A stretch of DNA of 7,296 nt from assembly GCA_023440865.1 (NCBI GenBank), contig JAEXRM010000082.1, forward strand, positions 1 to 7,296. Reading direction: 5' to 3'. The position numbers and the translations under genes were made by a program. Source of the DNA: Bacillota bacterium. GTDB lineage: Bacteria > Bacillota > Clostridia > DSM-8532. Below the pieces are notes generated by a model that saw only the letters and a program-made list of their open reading frames with translations, made no database searches and was not told where the DNA came from. Positions within the stretch are counted from its first letter, which is position 1; each line of letters begins with the position of its first letter. This document shows, piece by piece, positions 6,921 to 7,296 of this stretch.

Positions 6921-6950
6921 TTGACACGTTCCTTGGACCTGTGTTAACCT
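6921..6950 (+). promoter_or_regulatory. Promoter P1 of the presumed rRNA operon
   Basis: TTGACA at 6921-6926 is a perfect -35 box. The best -10 candidate is TAACCT (6945-6950) after an 18-nt spacer, matching only 3 of 6, so the -10 is weak. The predicted start is near G6957, in AAGCCGTCG (6955-6963). A T6 run and an inverted repeat lie just upstream. Support comes mostly from the exact 120-bp offset to P2 and the shared start region. Confidence 0.6.
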
Positions 6951-7040
6951 ATGTAAGCCGTCGTTGCGGACGAGCTGGCAAGTCTCTGAAATCCTTTCGT
7001 GGAGCGGAAAACGCCTTCGAGAAAATGGAGAAAAAGATGC

Positions 7041-7070
7041 TTGACAGGGCCGGAAACAACGTGGTAAGAT
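7041..7070 (+). promoter_or_regulatory. Promoter P2 of the presumed rRNA operon
   Basis: TTGACA (7041-7046) is a perfect -35 box. An 18-nt spacer leads to TAAGAT (7065-7070), 4 of 6 matches to the -10 consensus. The purine-rich run GAAAATGGAGAAAAAG just upstream resembles an UP element. Initiation is predicted near G7077, in AAGCCGTCG (7075-7083), the same sequence as at P1. Confidence 0.75.
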
Positions 7071-7076
7071 AAAAAA

Positions 7077-7296
7077 GCCGTCGACGCCGGACAACCCCAA
7101 AGCCTTGCGGCAAGCGGGTTTGAGGCATGAGACGGACCGGGAGACCGGATTGGACATTGAAAATTGAACATCGTATGAGCATAACAGTCCACAAGACTGT
7201 TGTGAGGAACTCGTTGAACGTGCTTTTACAGCACATTGAGTCATTCAACCTCCTGGATTTCGATCCGGGAGAGCGGATAACAAAAAACGCAAAACG
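7077..7296 (+). ncRNA. 5' leader of a presumed 16S rRNA precursor (truncated at window edge)
   Basis: Downstream of P2 there is no start codon with a ribosome site; the sequence is instead structured. Helix 1 pairs CATAACAGTC (7180-7189) with GACTGTTGTG (7195-7204), including one wobble. Helix 2 pairs GTTGAA (7213-7218) with TTCAAC (7244-7249) and encloses GTGCT/AGCAC (7220-7224, 7230-7234). Helix 3 pairs CTCCTGGAT (7250-7258) with ATCCGGGAG (7263-7271) around a TTCG loop. An A-rich single-stranded tail follows. The conserved 16S 5' sequence is not reached, so the rRNA identity rests on the promoters, the boxA-like element and this layout. Confidence 0.6.
7151..7170 (+). promoter_or_regulatory. 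boxA-like antitermination element of an rRNA leader
   Basis: ACATTGAAAATTGAACA (7154-7170) closely resembles the CTTTGAAAACTGAACA-type sequence found in Firmicutes pre-rRNA leaders and spacers, where NusB/NusE bind to promote antitermination. It lies about 75 nt after the P2 start site, as expected. The match is from memory of the consensus and is the main evidence that an rRNA operon begins here. Confidence 0.65.

Noticed and set aside
6836..7072. A 78-codon + strand open frame between the LCP gene and the leader
   Set aside because: It has no ribosome-binding site, runs straight through promoter P1 and into P2, and its product resembles no family I know.
7263..7296. Start of the 16S rRNA gene inside the window
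   Set aside because: The conserved AGAGTTTGATC sequence is not present. The last bases are A-rich leader, so only the precursor leader is called.

Overview
The window looks like a chromosomal housekeeping segment from a GC-rich Gram-positive bacterium of the Bacillota (Firmicutes) type. This is inference. The supporting clues are a ThyA of the Bacillus subtilis-like 'YPCAW' type, a Clostridia-like DHFR Met20 loop, an LCP wall-polymer transferase, strong Shine-Dalgarno sequences (GGAGG, AAGGAG), and an rRNA-type leader containing ACATTGAAAATTGAACA, which resembles the boxA-like pre-16S leader of Firmicutes. All genes are on the + strand. I see no mobile element, CRISPR array, tRNA or phage gene.

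Layout. Positions 2-76 hold the last 24 codons of an unidentified gene, closed by a 12-bp TTCG hairpin (102-129). An Rsm22-family ribosomal small-subunit methyltransferase-like protein follows (185-1174); it keeps a SAM motif and a Cys cluster like the Fe-S ligands of its mitochondrial relatives. A good extended -10 promoter (1186-1214) then drives what looks like one transcription unit: thyA (1275-2105), folA (2170-2685) and valS (2757-5414). ThyA makes dTMP and leaves dihydrofolate, and FolA reduces that dihydrofolate, so the first two genes are one metabolic couple. ValS charges tRNA-Val and probably shares the transcript only. The unit ends at a 15-bp perfect hairpin whose stem begins in the last base of the valS stop codon.

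After a 157-nt leader with two further hairpins comes a membrane-anchored LytR-CpsA-Psr (LCP) protein (5572-6765). The final 531 nt contain no convincing gene. They carry two tandem consensus-like promoters exactly 120 bp apart with matching start regions, then a boxA-like element and three leader hairpins. This is the expected architecture of an rRNA operon leader, so 16S rRNA most likely begins just past the right edge, although no 16S sequence is inside the window.

Nothing here amounts to a clearly new system. The best points for a second look are the duplicated rRNA-type promoters with identical initial sequence, the Rsm22 Cys cluster, the terminator-like hairpins without U-tracts, the structured LCP leader, and the altered LCP signature motif.
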